From: Saccharothrix carnea
Lineage (GTDB): Bacteria; Actinomycetota; Actinomycetes; Mycobacteriales; Pseudonocardiaceae
Reading direction: 5' to 3'
Assembly (NCBI RefSeq): GCF_003014735.1
Contig: NZ_PYAX01000002.1
Location: 186,001 to 250,000 of the forward strand
DNA: 64,000 bases
Shown here one piece after another: positions 33,983 to 43,197 of this stretch. The notes under the pieces are model-generated. The model saw only the letters and a program-made list of their open reading frames with translations. It did not search any database and was not told where the DNA came from. Every line of letters starts with the position of its first letter. Position 1 is the first letter of the stretch. Position numbers and translations under genes: made by a program.

Positions 33983-34099
33983 GGGCCGCGCGTGCCAGTC
34001 CGGGCACGACCTGCGATGTACTCTTGCCGCCGCCGTCCGCGCTGGTCACTCCCGCTCGCCAACGGCACGACCCAGCCGGACCGCACCCCGGGGTGAGCC

Positions 34100-34663
34100 A
34101 TGGACTTCGACCGCAACACCGTGTTCCCGCGGCAACCGCAAGAGCCGGGGCCGCAGGCCGATCCCGGTTACCCGCCGCCGCCCGGTGCCGGTTACCCGGC
34201 CGCGCAGCCGCCCGTCGCCGGTTACCCGCAGGCACCGGTTCCCGGTTACCCGCCGCCGCCCGCCGCCGGTTACCCCGTCGCGCAGGCACCGGTTCCGGGC
34301 TACCCGGTCGGGCAGGTACCCGTTCCCGGCTATCCGGCGGCCTACCCGGCTCCACCGGCGCCCGTACCCGCACCGGCGGCTCCCGGCACGACGGTAGGGC
34401 GTGCCTTCCTCGCCTCGCTGGTGTGGGCCGGGGTGGTGCTCGTCGTGGTGTTCGTGGTCCAGGGCCAGGCCCTGTCCGGGTACGCGCTCGGGTACCTCGT
34501 CGGTCGGATGCTGCCGATCTCGCTGATCTCGGGCTTGCTGGTCCGGGCGTTCTTCAAGCGCAAGCGGCTGGCGTTCGGGTGGTTGGTGCTCGCGTCGCTG
34601 CCGACGTTCGTGGTCAGCTTCGTCGTGATCGGCGCGATCCTGCTGGCGGGACAGCAGCGCTGA
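34100..34663 (+). CDS. Proline-rich repeat protein with C-terminal membrane domain
   Basis: 187 residues. The N-terminal half is a cytosolic Pro/Gly/Tyr low-complexity region with about seven 'GYPxxxxPVPGYP'-like repeats. The C-terminal half has three hydrophobic segments ('FLASLVWAGVVLVVVFVV', 'ALGYLVGRMLPISLISGLLV', 'LAFGWLVLASLPTFVVSFVV'). Pro-rich tails like this are common in actinobacterial membrane proteins and may mediate protein-protein contact. It is divergent from the NACHT gene and precedes the CHAT operon by 151 bases. Whether it serves as a membrane target or anchor for either is unknown. Confidence 0.75.
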   Translation: MDFDRNTVFPRQPQEPGPQADPGYPPPPGAGYPAAQPPVAGYPQAPVPGYPPPPAAGYPVAQAPVPGYPVGQVPVPGYPAAYPAPPAPVPAPAAPGTTVGRAFLASLVWAGVVLVVVFVVQGQALSGYALGYLVGRMLPISLISGLLVRAFFKRKRLAFGWLVLASLPTFVVSFVVIGAILLAGQQR

Positions 34664-34814
34664 GCGTGCACGAGTGATGACCCACTGCTCTCGACGGAGG
34701 TAGGGATTAGCGCTATCGGGTGACAGCTCGTAACCCCGCTTGGTGGGCAGGCGACCTCAGGGGTAGAGGGGGCGGCGGGGAGGAGCCGTGTCCGGAGCGA
34801 GTGGGTGAACGCCT

Positions 34815-36788
34815 GTGGACGCGCTGATCGAAATCACGCAAGGCGGCCAAGACGCCGATTACCGGGTCGACCTGTACCTCGGTGACGACGGCGTCTGGCC
34901 GCCGGAGCCAACGGCATCGGACACCGTCGCGGCGGACCTGGACCTGGGTGCGCTGCCCGCGGCGGTGGCCGGGGCCGCGACGGTGCCGGAGGCGGTCGTC
35001 GGGTTCCTGCACGCGAGCCCCGAGTCGCAGGCGTTCTCCGACATCGGCGTGCACCTGGGGCGCCTGCTCCTGCCGCCGAAGGTGCGCGAGCACTGGTCAC
35101 GTCCGGGTGTCCGGCGCACGTTCCTGTGCCTGGACCCGGAACTGCGGCGCCTGCCGTGGGAGTCGGCCAGGGCGCCGCACGCGCTGTTCGTGCAGCCCGA
35201 CCACCCGGTCGTCCGGGTACACCGGCGCGTGCCGGGTGACGAGCCGATCACCGACTCGTTGCCGATCCGGGTGCTGGTGGTGCGCGGTGATGACGACGAC
35301 GACATCGGGGCGCGCGACGAGGTCCGCGAGATCAAGAGGGTGGTCGGCGGCGCGCCCGGTCGGATCGAGGCGGAGTTCCTGTCCCGGCCCACCGAGTCGG
35401 ACCTCAAGTCGGCCTACCAGCGCGTCCGGCCGCACGTGCTGCACTTCATCGGGCACGGCACGCGCAAGGCGAGCACCGGGCAACCGGCGTTGCGGATCGT
35501 CCCGCCGGGCCGTGAGGCGTGGTTGCTCACCCCGACCTACATCGCGGACCTGCTCAGCCGTCCCGCGCCCCGCCTGGCGATCCTGAACGCCTGCCGTTCC
35601 GGCGAGACGGCGGACGCGGTGGCGTTGACCGACGTGTTCCTGGACAGCGGCGCCGCCGCGGTGGTCGGCATGCAGGGCGACATCCGCGGCACGGCGGCGG
35701 CGCTGTTCGGCGGCTCGCTGTACCGCAGCCTGCTGGCCAACGAGCCGGTCGACCGGGCCGTGACGACGGCACGTGAGGCCGTGTACGCCGACACCGGCGT
35801 GTCCGATGGCGCCAGGGACTGGATCCTGCCGAGCCTGACGTCACGGGTGCGCCCCGACGACGTGCTGCCCGACCTGTCCGCGACCGGCGCGCGGGCGATG
35901 CGCATCGAGCAGCAGTTCGAGAAGGAGGTCGGCGCGTTCGTCAACCGCGTCCACGAACGCCACAAGCTGCTCAAGGGCGTCGACCCGGGCACGGGCGAGC
36001 CCGTCGAACGGCTGCTGCTCGTGGTGGGCGAGTCGCAGGTCGGCAAGACGCGGCTGCTGAACTGGCTGCGGCGGCGGTGCGCGGTGCGCGGACGGCGGGT
36101 GAGGTACGTCAGCTTCGACCGGCCCAACCCCGTCGACGTCCTGGGCGACCGGCCGACGCGGTTCGACTTCCTCGAAGTGCTGTACGCGATCCGGGACGTG
36201 GCGGAGGACCTGCCGAACCTGCCGGAAGGCGTCACGTCCGCGTTCGACCGGTTCAACCACGACGTGCTCCACCTCGCCGAGGGCAGGCTGCCACCGGACC
36301 CGCCGGTGCCGACGCCGGAGCCGGCGCGGTGGCCGCGGCTGACCGGCGGCACGTCGCACCACGTCGCGGCGACGTTCGAGTCGTTCCGCGCCTGCCTGGG
36401 CCGCGCGGCGCAGCCCGAGCCGCTGCTGCTGGTCTTCGACCACGTCGGCAACGTGCTGGACTCGGCGTTCAGGCAGCAGCTCTACGACCACCTCATCCGG
36501 CACGTCGCGGACGGTGAGCTGCCGAACCTGAGCCTCGTGGTCGTGATGACGAACGAGCAGTTCGCCACGCACTGGCCGGAACGGGGCGGCGGCACGCGGG
36601 TGGACCTGGACTGCATCGAGGCCGAGGAGTTCCGCGCGCTGGCCGAGGACGTGGTGCTGGCGGTGGGCCGTCCGATCGGCGGACCGCACCTGCAGCTGAT
36701 CGAGGCGCTCGGCGCGGGTGTGGCCACCGGCAAGTGGAGCCCGGCCGTGCTCGGCGACCTGGAGAACATCGTGAGGCGGATGCGATGA
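34815..36788 (+). CDS. CHAT-domain (caspase-like) protease fused to a STAND-like ATPase
   Basis: 657 residues, GTG start. Residues ~60-350 are a CHAT domain: 'LCLDPELRRLPWESA' is the typical early motif, the catalytic His is in 'VLHFIGHG' (His214) and the catalytic Cys in 'AILNACRSG' (Cys260). From ~385 onward is a P-loop ATPase: Walker A 'VVGESQVGKT' (GESQVGKT 405-412) and Walker B 'PLLLVFDHVGN' (about 536-546). CHAT proteases belong to the caspase/separase clan and are activated by conformational change in phage-defence and cell-death systems. The stop overlaps the next start (ATGA). It is the first gene of a four-gene protease operon and the likely trigger of a cascade. Confidence 0.9.
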   Translation: MDALIEITQGGQDADYRVDLYLGDDGVWPPEPTASDTVAADLDLGALPAAVAGAATVPEAVVGFLHASPESQAFSDIGVHLGRLLLPPKVREHWSRPGVRRTFLCLDPELRRLPWESARAPHALFVQPDHPVVRVHRRVPGDEPITDSLPIRVLVVRGDDDDDIGARDEVREIKRVVGGAPGRIEAEFLSRPTESDLKSAYQRVRPHVLHFIGHGTRKASTGQPALRIVPPGREAWLLTPTYIADLLSRPAPRLAILNACRSGETADAVALTDVFLDSGAAAVVGMQGDIRGTAAALFGGSLYRSLLANEPVDRAVTTAREAVYADTGVSDGARDWILPSLTSRVRPDDVLPDLSATGARAMRIEQQFEKEVGAFVNRVHERHKLLKGVDPGTGEPVERLLLVVGESQVGKTRLLNWLRRRCAVRGRRVRYVSFDRPNPVDVLGDRPTRFDFLEVLYAIRDVAEDLPNLPEGVTSAFDRFNHDVLHLAEGRLPPDPPVPTPEPARWPRLTGGTSHHVAATFESFRACLGRAAQPEPLLLVFDHVGNVLDSAFRQQLYDHLIRHVADGELPNLSLVVVMTNEQFATHWPERGGGTRVDLDCIEAEEFRALAEDVVLAVGRPIGGPHLQLIEALGAGVATGKWSPAVLGDLENIVRRMR

Positions 36789-39700
36789 AGCCGATCGACG
36801 CCGAGTTGCTGCGCCGGCTGGCGCAGGGCGACTCCCTGGACGACGTCCTGGCGTCGCTGCGACCCGAGGACCAGTGGGACGTGCTGCGGCGGTGCGCGGC
36901 GGTCCGCTCGTTCGACCAGGACCTGTACGAGAAGGTGCTCGTGGCGGGCGTGGCGGGCGCGCCGCCGTTCGACACGGTCGTCACCGCGCCGGAGGTGGAG
37001 CCGATCCCGGGCACGCGGGAGGTGCACCGGCTGCGGCCGAGTGCCCGGTCCCGCTATTGGAACGGCTGGTGGCCAGACGGGTCCGACCCGCGGGCCGTGC
37101 CGAAGGAGCTGCGGTCGCTGGTCCACCGCCTGGCGCGGTACTACCGGGCCGCGCACAAGCCCGTCGACCTGCTGGAACAGCTGGTGCTGGTGGACCACCG
37201 CGCCGCGGCCGAGTTGTTCGTCCGGCTGTACGCCAAGGCCGACCACCGCCACGACCTGGCGTTGTGCCAGGCGCTGATCGACGTGCTCGGCGCCGAGGAC
37301 CGGGTGCGGCTGATCGGCCCGGAGCTGATCGCGCTGCGCAACGACCGTGCCGCGTACCTGCGCACCCGCGGCCTGTGGTCGACCGAGTACCTGCAGTCGG
37401 CCACGTTCCTGGAGACGGCCGGGACGAAGGCGACCTACCAGCGGCTGGTCCGGGGTGACGGACCGCGGATCGTGATGCCGCACGGCCCGTCCGGGCGCGG
37501 CAAGACGATGGAGCTGCGCTGGCTGGTGTCCCGGGTGCTGGTGCCGGGGCGGACGCTGTGCGCGCTGGGTGATTTCGAGGTGCTCGACCCGGTCAACGTC
37601 GCCCGGTACCCGTGGCTGCTGCTGGTGGAGGCCGCCGCGCAGCTCGACCGGCAGCTGGCCGCGGCGCCGTTCACCGAGTTCCTGGAGCGGTACGCCTGGA
37701 CCGGGCTGCTGTCGCGGCGCGCGGTCGCGGACCCGAGCCGGGCTGCCGCGGCGAGCAGGCGGCTGTGCGACGAGCGCGACCGGGTGGGCGCGAGCGTGAC
37801 CAGGGATTTCGTGCGCACGCTGAACGAGGCGACGTCCGGCCGCCCGGTGGTGATGGTGCTCGACGCGCTGGACAAGGTGTACGCGCGCCGCCCGCCCGCC
37901 GAGGTGGACGGCCTGGTCCGACAGCTGTTGCGGCTGCACGACGAGTGCCCGGGCGTGCGGTTCGTGCTGGCCGGTCGGTACCCGCTCGCGGGCCCGGTGC
38001 TGCCGCCCGTCGTGGCACGGCACCTCGTCCCGTTCTCGACCGACGACGCCTCCCGCTACCTGGCGGAGCTGCGCGGCATCACGCGGGCCGACCTGCGGCA
38101 CGCGATTGTGGCGAAGGCCGGGGGAGAGCCGGTGGTGCTGGCGCGGCTGGCCGACCTGGTGCAGCAGCGGCCGGACATCACCCCGGCGGAGATCCGGGAG
38201 TACCGGGCGGACCTGACCGCGCTCGTGCTCCAGGTCCTGCGGCCGATCGAGGACCCGGGGCTGCGGTGGCTGCTGCGGTACGGGATGGTGCCGCGGACGC
38301 TGAGCCTGGACTTCGTGCGCGCGGTGGTGGAACCGCACTTGCGCGCGGCAGCGTCCGGTGAGGTCGACCTGGACGACCCCAGCGAGGACGTGGTGCCGGG
38401 TGACGCGTCGGCCTCGCTCTTCCCGGTCACGACCGACGTGGACGTCGAGCGGCTGTGGGCGGAGCTGACGCGGTACGCGGGCACCACGCCGTGGGTCGTG
38501 CCGGTGCCCGGCGAGCCCGGCTCGGTGCGGTTCGCCGCCGCCGTGGCCGAGCCGATGCGCCGCCTGATCCGGCCGCACGCCGTGCACGACCGCCTGCACG
38601 CGGACGCGGTGGCGTTCTTCGAGCGCAAGGCGGAGGCCGACCCCGGCCGGTGGGACCGCTGGACGCGGGAAGCGGTCTACCACCGGTTCCGGCTGGTGGG
38701 TCCGGACGCCGTCGACTACTGGCGCGAGGCCTTGGACCAGGTGGAGATCGGTGAGGCGCGACCGCGGGCGGCGCTGGCGGAGGAGGTGCTCGGTCCGGAC
38801 TACGTCGACGCGGACGGTGACCCGCGGCCGTGGGACGGGCACACGCCGATCGTCACCCGGGCGACGGTGGTGGAGGCCCGCTACGAGCTGGCCGCCGCCC
38901 TCACGCAGCTGGCCATGGCGAGCGGTGCCGAGGCGGCGGACCAGCTGTGGAGCCGGGCGGAGGAGAACTTCGCCGCCGTGCTGCGCGATCAGGGCGCGGG
39001 TGTCGTGCCGGAGTGGCGGTTGGCGTACGTGCGTGCGGCGCTGGCGTTGAAGTCCGGTGACGCGGTCACTGCGGCGGCGGAGCTGAAGAAGGCGTTGCCG
39101 CAGGCATGGGGCACGAAGGACGACGTGCGGCTGCGCGCCCTGCTCGGTGACGTGCTGGTGCTCCTGGGCGACCGGGACGCCCCGGACGAGTACCGCCGTG
39201 CGGCGGAGGCGGCCGTCCGGGTCGGTGCGGCGCGGTGGGAGCCGCCGATCCGGTTGCGGATCGTGAAGGCGTACCGGCACTTCGGGCGGTTGGACGACGC
39301 GATCCGCGAGCTGACCCGCGCCCGGCGCGGCGAACCGCTGAACGCCGAGCAGCAGCGCCGGGCCGCCCTGCTGGCGGTGGACCTCGGTCTCACCGTGAAC
39401 CGGTTGGAGTGGGCGGCCTACCACGCACGACGGGTCGCCGCGCACGACGACTGGCAGGGCTTGGCCGTGGGCGTGCAGGTCGAGCTGGCCGCACGCAGGC
39501 CGCGGCACGCCTTGGACCTGGCGCAGCGCGTCGCGCACGACAGCGCCGGAGCCGCGCTCGGCCCGGAGCTGACCGGGCTCGCCGAGGGCGTGGTGGCGCA
39601 CTACGGGAAAGCCTTGCACGCGTTGGAGACCGCACGGTCGCGGTGGCACCGGGAAGGCGACCGCGCGGCCGTCGCCCGCTGCCACACGCACTCCGCGGTG

Positions 39701-41887
39701 CTGCTCCTGCGCGAGATCGGCAACCTGACGCTGGCCGAGCACCACCTGGGCGCGGCGGCCGACTCGGCGCCGCGGGGCAGCGACGCGTGGTGCCGCGCCG
39801 AGCTGGCCCGGGCGGAGCTGCTGGGGGTGACCGCACGGCCGCACGAGGCGTTGGACGCGGTCACCGCCGTGATCCACGAGCTGCACCGCCGGTCCCACCC
39901 GCCGGGCCTGGTGGCACGTGCGGCCGTGGAAGGGCTGGCGATCGACCTGCCCGAGGGGTTCGGGTGGTTGCTGGACGAGCTGGTCGCGTGCCTGCGCGAG
40001 ATCACGCCCGCGTCCGCGCGCCTGGTCGTGCTGGACGAGCTGCGGCGCGTGCCCGATCCGCACGACGACGCCACGCGTGACGCGTGGCGGAGGCTCACGC
40101 CGCTGGTGCGGCTGGAGACGGACCGGCTGCGCGCAGTGGACCGGGGCCTGTTGAACCTGACCTCGGCGGAGGTCGACCGGCTGACCGGCGACCGGGACGC
40201 GGCGGTGCGGAAGCTGGCCGCGGCACGTCCGACCGGCGGGTCCTGGTTCCTGCTCCGGGAGTGGGCGCGGGCCGCGGACCGCTTGGGCCTGCCGACCGGG
40301 CGAGGTGACGTCGACGCGTTCCTCCGCGAGTTCGCCGACCACCCGATGCTCTGCGCGGCTTTCCTGGTGGAACGCGCGGAAGCGGGGGAGGGTGGGTGGC
40401 TGCGCCAGGCGGCTTCGCTGCTCGACGCGGCGGGCGAGCGGGAGACCCAGTGGCACGCGCGCCTGCACTACGCCCAGAGCGCGGTCGCGGAGGAGTCGTG
40501 CCAGGAGCCGGAGCTGATCCGCGCGGGTGCCGCGTTCACCGCGTTGGGCGACACCCTCCGGGCGCAGGTCGCGTCCCGGTTCTCCCGGGGGCGGATCAGC
40601 ACGACGTTGCGGAGTTCGCGCGGACGCGTGCGGTTGACCGTGGACGACGGCGCCCTGGTCGTGCAGACGTCGGTGCCGCGTGACGTGGAGGAGACCGTCC
40701 GCCACGACAACGCCCTGGTCGACGCGATGCTGGGCGCGCGCTCGGGGGTGCTCGCCGAACGGCTGCGGGAGGACTGGCAGGCGACGTGCGCCGGTCTCGG
40801 GTCGCTGGTGCTGCCCGGTCCGGCGCTGCGCGCCCTGGGTTCGGCGGGACCGTTCGACCTCAGGTGGGACGTCGAGGACCGCAGGCTCGGCCCGGTGCCG
40901 TGGGAGTTGGCGCTGCGGCCGGACGTACGGCGGCTGCTCGCGCTCGACCCGGCGGTGGGCACGTGCTACCGGGCGGTCTCGCGGGAGGTCTCCTACCGCG
41001 ACGAGATCAGGTTCGTCCAGGTCGGGCTCAACCAGGTGGTCGACGCGGGCCTCGCGGCCGATGGCGACCTCGGCCCGCACACCAGGGCGGCGTTGCTGAG
41101 GTACCAGCGGGAGCGGGGGCTCACCCCGGACGCCGACCTCGGCGGCAACCTGCTGGACCGGTTGCAGCGCGAGGTGACCCCGCCGGTCAAGCCGCTGGTG
41201 GTGCTGGCCCAGCCGAGCGGGTCGATGCAGATCAACTCCACCCGCGGTCACTTGAACTCGGGTGTGGACCTGGCGCGGCTGTACCGGGCGCACGGGTTCG
41301 ACGTGGAGCCGGTCGAGAACCCCACGCTCGACCGGCTCACCGCCGCCGCGGCCCGTGCGGTCCACGGTGGACGGACACCGGCGGTGGTGCACCTGGCGTG
41401 CGGGCTGCGCGAGTCGGGTGGTGGCGTCGCGCTCACGTTCCTGGCCGGCGGGTGGGCGACGGAGGCGTTCACCGCCACGCCCACCGCCGAGGAGATCCCG
41501 GTGACGGCGCTCAACCGGGTGCTCGCCGCCGTGCCGCGGGACGCGTTCCGGCCGCTCGTCGTCCTGGACGTGAACCGGCCGTGGGGCGCGGAGGACGCGA
41601 TCTCGTACCTGATGCTGCGCAACGCGTTCGCGGGTGACCTGTTCGCGCTCGGCCGTTGCGCCGGTGTGCTGGGCACCGGGCTGGCGGGCGCGGGTGGGTA
41701 CGAGCTGTGCGACGCCCTGATCGGGTCGATCGCGGCCGGTCGCACGCTGGGCGAGGTGGCGGGCGTCCTGCGTGCGCCCGCACCGCACGCGACCGGGCTG
41801 GACGCCGTGCTGCCGTCCGCCGGTGTCGCCCTGCACACGCACCTGCCGTGGCTGCGGCTGGTGCCGCACCCCGGAGGTCGGCCATGA
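36785..41887 (+). CDS. Giant STAND-like ATPase with helical repeats and a degenerate CHAT domain
   Basis: 1700 residues from ATG 36785. Residues ~1-210 form a helical N-terminal region of unknown type. The ATPase follows with Walker A 'HGPSGRGKTME' (234-241) and Walker B 'VVMVLDALDKV' (about 354). A long TPR-like helical stretch spans about 650-1290. The C-terminal ~370 residues look like a CHAT domain ('VEDRRLGPVPWELAL', about 1363) but lack both catalytic residues: the His position reads 'VVHLACGL' (His-Gly expected at 1540-1541) and the Cys position reads 'LDVNRPWG' (Asn1597). A short peptidoglycan-binding-1-like fold ('AADGDLGPHTRAALLRYQ', about 1420-1440) is inserted in it. A non-catalytic sensor or scaffold partner of the CHAT protease is the best reading. 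Confidence 0.8.
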   Translation: MKPIDAELLRRLAQGDSLDDVLASLRPEDQWDVLRRCAAVRSFDQDLYEKVLVAGVAGAPPFDTVVTAPEVEPIPGTREVHRLRPSARSRYWNGWWPDGSDPRAVPKELRSLVHRLARYYRAAHKPVDLLEQLVLVDHRAAAELFVRLYAKADHRHDLALCQALIDVLGAEDRVRLIGPELIALRNDRAAYLRTRGLWSTEYLQSATFLETAGTKATYQRLVRGDGPRIVMPHGPSGRGKTMELRWLVSRVLVPGRTLCALGDFEVLDPVNVARYPWLLLVEAAAQLDRQLAAAPFTEFLERYAWTGLLSRRAVADPSRAAAASRRLCDERDRVGASVTRDFVRTLNEATSGRPVVMVLDALDKVYARRPPAEVDGLVRQLLRLHDECPGVRFVLAGRYPLAGPVLPPVVARHLVPFSTDDASRYLAELRGITRADLRHAIVAKAGGEPVVLARLADLVQQRPDITPAEIREYRADLTALVLQVLRPIEDPGLRWLLRYGMVPRTLSLDFVRAVVEPHLRAAASGEVDLDDPSEDVVPGDASASLFPVTTDVDVERLWAELTRYAGTTPWVVPVPGEPGSVRFAAAVAEPMRRLIRPHAVHDRLHADAVAFFERKAEADPGRWDRWTREAVYHRFRLVGPDAVDYWREALDQVEIGEARPRAALAEEVLGPDYVDADGDPRPWDGHTPIVTRATVVEARYELAAALTQLAMASGAEAADQLWSRAEENFAAVLRDQGAGVVPEWRLAYVRAALALKSGDAVTAAAELKKALPQAWGTKDDVRLRALLGDVLVLLGDRDAPDEYRRAAEAAVRVGAARWEPPIRLRIVKAYRHFGRLDDAIRELTRARRGEPLNAEQQRRAALLAVDLGLTVNRLEWAAYHARRVAAHDDWQGLAVGVQVELAARRPRHALDLAQRVAHDSAGAALGPELTGLAEGVVAHYGKALHALETARSRWHREGDRAAVARCHTHSAVLLLREIGNLTLAEHHLGAAADSAPRGSDAWCRAELARAELLGVTARPHEALDAVTAVIHELHRRSHPPGLVARAAVEGLAIDLPEGFGWLLDELVACLREITPASARLVVLDELRRVPDPHDDATRDAWRRLTPLVRLETDRLRAVDRGLLNLTSAEVDRLTGDRDAAVRKLAAARPTGGSWFLLREWARAADRLGLPTGRGDVDAFLREFADHPMLCAAFLVERAEAGEGGWLRQAASLLDAAGERETQWHARLHYAQSAVAEESCQEPELIRAGAAFTALGDTLRAQVASRFSRGRISTTLRSSRGRVRLTVDDGALVVQTSVPRDVEETVRHDNALVDAMLGARSGVLAERLREDWQATCAGLGSLVLPGPALRALGSAGPFDLRWDVEDRRLGPVPWELALRPDVRRLLALDPAVGTCYRAVSREVSYRDEIRFVQVGLNQVVDAGLAADGDLGPHTRAALLRYQRERGLTPDADLGGNLLDRLQREVTPPVKPLVVLAQPSGSMQINSTRGHLNSGVDLARLYRAHGFDVEPVENPTLDRLTAAAARAVHGGRTPAVVHLACGLRESGGGVALTFLAGGWATEAFTATPTAEEIPVTALNRVLAAVPRDAFRPLVVLDVNRPWGAEDAISYLMLRNAFAGDLFALGRCAGVLGTGLAGAGGYELCDALIGSIAAGRTLGEVAGVLRAPAPHATGLDAVLPSAGVALHTHLPWLRLVPHPGGRP

Positions 41888-43197
41888 GCTCCGTGGACCG
41901 CAAGGTCGCCGAGCTGCGGCACAAGCTCGCCGGCATCGACGCGGACTTCGCCCGGTGGCGTGCCGAGACCGAACCGGGCCGGACGCTGCGCAAGCACCAC
42001 ACGCAGGTCGTGCGGCTCACCGAACGGCTCGGTGGCGTGGTCGACCGGATCGGCGCGGAGCTGGACGCGGTCGCGGCGGACGGTGCCGACGTGCTGCGGG
42101 AGTGCCGTCGCCTCCAGCTGCGGATGCTCGAAGTGCACCGGCTGTGGGACTTCTACCGCTCGAAGCTGAACCTGCGGTACGTGGAGTGGTACCGGCCGTT
42201 CCTCACCGCCGTGGACGAGTTCGCCTGGCTGTGCTACTCGCCCGCGGCGGCCGGGAGCGACCGGGAGGCGCCGCTGGTGCACCTGAGCGGCGAGTTCAGC
42301 CCGTTCACGCACCTGCGCGAGACGCCGTTCGTGGTGGAGGACGTGCCCGATGCCTTGGACACCACGGACTTCCTGGGCGTGGTGACGAAGCTGCCCATCC
42401 CGATCATCGGCCTGCCGTGGTACCAGCTCGTGCACCTGCCGGACGCGCCGGTGATCGCGCACGAGGTCGGCCACGCGGTGGAACGCGACTTCGGGCTGCT
42501 CGGCACGGTGCGCTCCCTGGCCCGGCCGGTGTTGAGGACGATGCCGGAAGCGCGACGTGACGCTTGGGACACGTGGCTGCCGGAGGTGTTCGCGGACCTG
42601 TACGGGGTGCTCGCGGCGGGGCCCGCGTTCGCGTCGGCGCTGGCCGATCTGCTGGTGGTGGGCGACACCCAGGCGGAGATCGCCGCCGACGCGCCGGTGC
42701 TGGTCCACCCGCACGCGGCCGTTCGGCTGGCGCTGACCGCCGAAGCGCTGGTGTCGACGGGTTTCCCCGCCGTTCGGCCGGCCTGCGGGCCGTTCGAGGA
42801 CGACATCGCCCCGATGACGGCGGCCCTGCTGGACGGGCCGTACCCGGGGCTCGGCGACCACGCGCTGCGCGAGGTGGTCGCGTTCACCGCCGCGCAGCAG
42901 GCCAACGCCGTCACCGCCGCGGACGGGCTGGTGGACCACCAACGGCCGGAGACCAGCGACGTCCGCTGCCTGATCGCCGCCGCACGCCTCGCGTTCGACC
43001 GGCGGCCCGCCCTGTTCGCACCGCCGCCGCCCGGCGAGGTCAACGCCCAGGACCTGATCCTCGACAAGGTCGCGAAGGCCGTGGGGGACAGCTCCCGCGC
43101 CGCGCACGGCGAGGAGACGTCGGCGGTGGACGACCGGGCCGCCGGCGCGGAGCTCTACGACCTGATCGACAAGATGATTGTGAGAGGCCCACGATGA
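41884..43197 (+). CDS. Zinc metalloprotease (HEVGH, gluzincin-like) of the CHAT operon
   Basis: 437 residues, ATGA overlaps on both sides. The N-terminal ~110 residues are a charged coiled coil ('RKVAELRHKLAGIDADFARW'). The protease core has 'VIAHEVGHAVERDF' (HExxH at 193-197) and 'WLPEVFADLYGVL', in which Glu234 is the third zinc ligand in the ExxxD arrangement of gluzincins. No signal peptide and no membrane segment, so it acts in the cytosol. The family is not one I can name. In context it is probably a regulated effector protease or processing enzyme activated by the NTPase/CHAT components; substrates could include the trypsin-like zymogen encoded next. Confidence 0.8.
   Translation: MSSVDRKVAELRHKLAGIDADFARWRAETEPGRTLRKHHTQVVRLTERLGGVVDRIGAELDAVAADGADVLRECRRLQLRMLEVHRLWDFYRSKLNLRYVEWYRPFLTAVDEFAWLCYSPAAAGSDREAPLVHLSGEFSPFTHLRETPFVVEDVPDALDTTDFLGVVTKLPIPIIGLPWYQLVHLPDAPVIAHEVGHAVERDFGLLGTVRSLARPVLRTMPEARRDAWDTWLPEVFADLYGVLAAGPAFASALADLLVVGDTQAEIAADAPVLVHPHAAVRLALTAEALVSTGFPAVRPACGPFEDDIAPMTAALLDGPYPGLGDHALREVVAFTAAQQANAVTAADGLVDHQRPETSDVRCLIAAARLAFDRRPALFAPPPPGEVNAQDLILDKVAKAVGDSSRAAHGEETSAVDDRAAGAELYDLIDKMIVRGPR

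Noticed and set aside
36482-41869. Long open frame (about 1795 codons) on the minus strand opposite the giant NTPase
   Set aside because: His/Arg/Gln-rich composition and no domains; it is the usual GC-rich antisense shadow of the plus-strand gene with clear Walker motifs.
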